Assembly (NCBI GenBank): GCA_946537585.1
Contig: CAMNFX010000099.1
Span: 1-5,716 of the forward strand
From: an uncultured Lachnospiraceae bacterium
GTDB taxonomy: Bacteria; Bacillota; Clostridia; Lachnospirales; Lachnospiraceae
DNA: 5,716 bases
Reading direction: 5' to 3'
Under the pieces are notes generated by a model that worked only from the letters and a program-made list of their open reading frames with translations, had not been told where the DNA came from and ran no database searches. Positions within the stretch are counted from its first letter, which is position 1, and each line of letters begins with the position of its first letter. Both the position numbers and the translations under genes were made by a program. This document shows, piece by piece, positions 4,130 through 5,716 of this stretch.

Positions 4130-5701
4130 GGCGGTTCTTCCACCGCTCCCGCTACCCAGGCAGCGGCACCGGCAGAGACTCAGGCAGCGGCAGCCGGCGA
4201 GGCAGCAGCTCCGGCAGACAGCTCCAGCCTTCCTGAGCCGGCAATGGGACCGGAGACCCTTACATTCATCCAGAACCTGGATCCCGGTACATGGCAGCCC
4301 GGCACCGATGATGAGCAGGGCCATGCCCGTACCAATGCGCTGATCTATGACAGCCTGTTCCGCTACTCCAAGGACAAGGTCCTTGAGGGCGCACTCTGCG
4401 AGAGCTGGGAGTGGGACGATGATTCTCACCTCCGCATGCATCTCCGCCAGGGCGTCAAGTTCTCCGACGGCACCGACTTCACTGCGGATGATGTTGTCTG
4501 GACCATCAGCTATGCGCTTGAGACCAACCTTCCGAACTCTCACTTCTTCATCATCAATCCGGATGATATCGTGAAGGAAGACGACTACACCGTGATCCTC
4601 GGCACCAAGTATCCCTGCGCTACCCTGCCGAACCATCTGGCTTCCTCCGAGTGCGGCATCGCCTCCAAGAAGGCGTTTGAAGAGCACGGCGGCGATTACC
4701 TTGATCCTGCCTGCGCAGTAGGCACCGGCCCCTACAAGCTGGTCTCCTATGCTCAGGGCGACAATGCAGTTCTGACTGCCAACGAGTACTCCTGGAGAGA
4801 GGGCACCCCGGTCATCAAGGACCTGGTGATCCGTTTCATGAGCTCCTACGAGTCCATCGCTACCGAGGCAAAGACCCGCACCTATGACGTTGTTGTCGAT
4901 GCCAACACCCGTGAGTTTGACCAGATCGATGCTATGGACGGCGTTCATGTTGTATACGGACAGACCGCAAAGACCGAGTATCTTCTGCTGAACTGCAAGA
5001 AGCCTCCGATGGATGATCCGAAGGTCCGTGAGGCATTTGCGCGTGCGATCGATGTCAATGCCTGCGTCAAGCTGGCATACGGTTCCTCGGGCAACCCGGC
5101 ACAGGCATTCATCGTTCCCGGCATCCCCGGATACAATGTTGAGACCTATCAGAAGTACTATGGCGCAGGCCATGATGTAGAAGCAGCCAAGGCTCTGCTT
5201 GCCGAGGCAGGATATCCGAACGGTCTGGATCTTGAGATCTCCGTTATCTCTGCAAACACCCAGCACTGCGACATGGCAGAGGCTATGCAGGCACAGGTTG
5301 CGGAAGCAGGCATCAACCTGACCATCAACAAGATGGAGTCCGCACCGCTTCGTGAGTACATCGACGGCGGCAACCATCATATGTGCATCAACGCATTCAC
5401 CGCACAGACCATGGAGGCAGACGGCTTCCTCGCACAGGTACAGCCGGGTACTGCTACTCTGAACCGTGTAGGTTATGAGCGTCAGGAATTCTTCGACACC
5501 TATGAAAAGGGCTGCGGCACCCTGGACGCTGATGAGCGTGCAAAGGTCTGGGAAGAGTGCTGCGAGATGCTGATGGAAGACTACGTCATGGTTCCGCTGA
5601 ACCATAAGATGCTCGGCGCGATCGTCAGAGACGATATCGAGGGCTTCTGGTGGGCACCGGACTATGAGGAGATCTACCTCTATGAGCTGAGCCGCAAGTA
5701 A
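4070..5701 (+). CDS. Family 5 solute-binding lipoprotein of a peptide/opine/nickel-type ABC importer
   Basis: A 543-residue surface lipoprotein that should capture a ligand and deliver it to an ABC permease. The signal peptide has MKK, a hydrophobic core and the lipobox LAAC, with lipidated Cys20. A flexible linker (21-57) of Ala, Gln, Pro and Glu follows. The SBP_bac_5 fold starts near 62: the family signature spans about 110-142 (ESWEWDDD, LRQGVKFSDGTDFTADDV). GTGPYKL (218-224) and VREAFARAID (319-328) are family motifs, as is the EAAKALLAEAGYPNG helix-turn (371-385). Length is typical for DppA/OppA-type proteins. The mature part contains 11 further cysteines, high for an exported protein. 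Arginine is nearly all CGT/CGC, unlike the neighbouring genes, and TTA, CTA and TCA are absent over almost the whole gene, signs of high expression. Permease and ATPase genes are expected downstream but are not in the window. The ligand could be a peptide, opine, glycoconjugate, metal complex or haem; sequence alone does not decide. Confidence 0.95.
   Translation: MKKAFAAVLALTMAASLAACGGSSTAPATQAAAPAETQAAAAGEAAAPADSSSLPEPAMGPETLTFIQNLDPGTWQPGTDDEQGHARTNALIYDSLFRYSKDKVLEGALCESWEWDDDSHLRMHLRQGVKFSDGTDFTADDVVWTISYALETNLPNSHFFIINPDDIVKEDDYTVILGTKYPCATLPNHLASSECGIASKKAFEEHGGDYLDPACAVGTGPYKLVSYAQGDNAVLTANEYSWREGTPVIKDLVIRFMSSYESIATEAKTRTYDVVVDANTREFDQIDAMDGVHVVYGQTAKTEYLLLNCKKPPMDDPKVREAFARAIDVNACVKLAYGSSGNPAQAFIVPGIPGYNVETYQKYYGAGHDVEAAKALLAEAGYPNGLDLEISVISANTQHCDMAEAMQAQVAEAGINLTINKMESAPLREYIDGGNHHMCINAFTAQTMEADGFLAQVQPGTATLNRVGYERQEFFDTYEKGCGTLDADERAKVWEECCEMLMEDYVMVPLNHKMLGAIVRDDIEGFWWAPDYEEIYLYELSRK
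4154..4201 (+). repeat. Two tandem 24-base units coding for an 8-residue linker repeat
   Basis: Residues 29-36 (TQAAAPAE) and 37-44 (TQAAAAGE) are tandem copies encoded by two similar 24-base units that share the exact 12-mer CAGGCAGCGGCA. A partial third copy (AAAPAD) follows. The repeat lies in the spacer between the lipid anchor and the folded domain, where copy number could vary without harming binding. Confidence 0.7.
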
Positions 5702-5716
5702 TCTGCGACAACAGAA

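Noticed and set aside
4054..4236. Short reading frame starting at ATG 4054 in the leader of the binding-protein gene
   Set aside because: It has no ribosome binding site, overlaps the real start in another frame, and gives a low-complexity protein.
4094..5605. Open reading frame of 503 codons on the minus strand, opposite the binding-protein gene
   Set aside because: Its codons are in exact register with the sense gene. It stays open because the sense gene avoids TTA, CTA and TCA, the only codons whose complements are stops in that register. The protein has no recognisable domain and the sense gene is a clear family member.

Overview
The window looks like chromosomal DNA from a Gram-positive anaerobe of the Clostridia, most plausibly Lachnospiraceae. 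I infer this from the moderately high GC, strong AGGAGG-type ribosome binding sites, sigma-A-like promoters in short AT-rich gaps, and a lipoprotein with an Ala/Gln/Pro/Glu-rich linker after the lipobox. No rRNA, tRNA, CRISPR array, transposase, integrase or phage gene is visible. The placement is inference from style, not from a marker gene.

There are four intact genes. On the minus strand, 84-1361 encodes a GT-B fold, family 4 glycosyltransferase. A probable hairpin terminator (49-69) lies beyond its stop, and a probable promoter (1398-1427) lies in the divergent spacer. The other three genes run on the plus strand: a PfkB/ribokinase-family kinase (1522-2475), a saccharopine dehydrogenase-like NAD(P)-dependent oxidoreductase (2616-3887), and a family 5 solute-binding lipoprotein of a peptide/opine/nickel-type ABC importer (4070-5701). 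The window ends 15 bases after the last stop, so any permease and ATPase genes would lie outside.

The plus-strand genes are co-oriented, but the gaps of 140 and 182 bases each contain a consensus TATAAT -10 box, so they are probably separate or nested transcription units rather than one tight operon. The promoter before the binding protein has an extended -10. That gene also has a sharply different codon choice from its neighbours (CGT/CGC for arginine), which fits very high expression. Inverted repeats sit on or next to the promoters of both the dehydrogenase and the binding-protein gene and are candidate operators.

A cautious functional reading is uptake of an amino-acid conjugate, peptide or opine-like secondary amine through the importer, oxidative or reductive processing by the dehydrogenase, and possibly phosphorylation of a sugar moiety by the kinase. 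The sequence does not prove that these genes share a pathway. The glycosyltransferase is divergent and is probably a separate envelope glycolipid or polysaccharide function. I found no clear evidence of a wholly new system. The most useful leads are the dehydrogenase/importer pairing, the cysteine-rich dehydrogenase and exported protein, the palindrome over the dehydrogenase promoter, and the Asp-variant EX7E motif of the glycosyltransferase.
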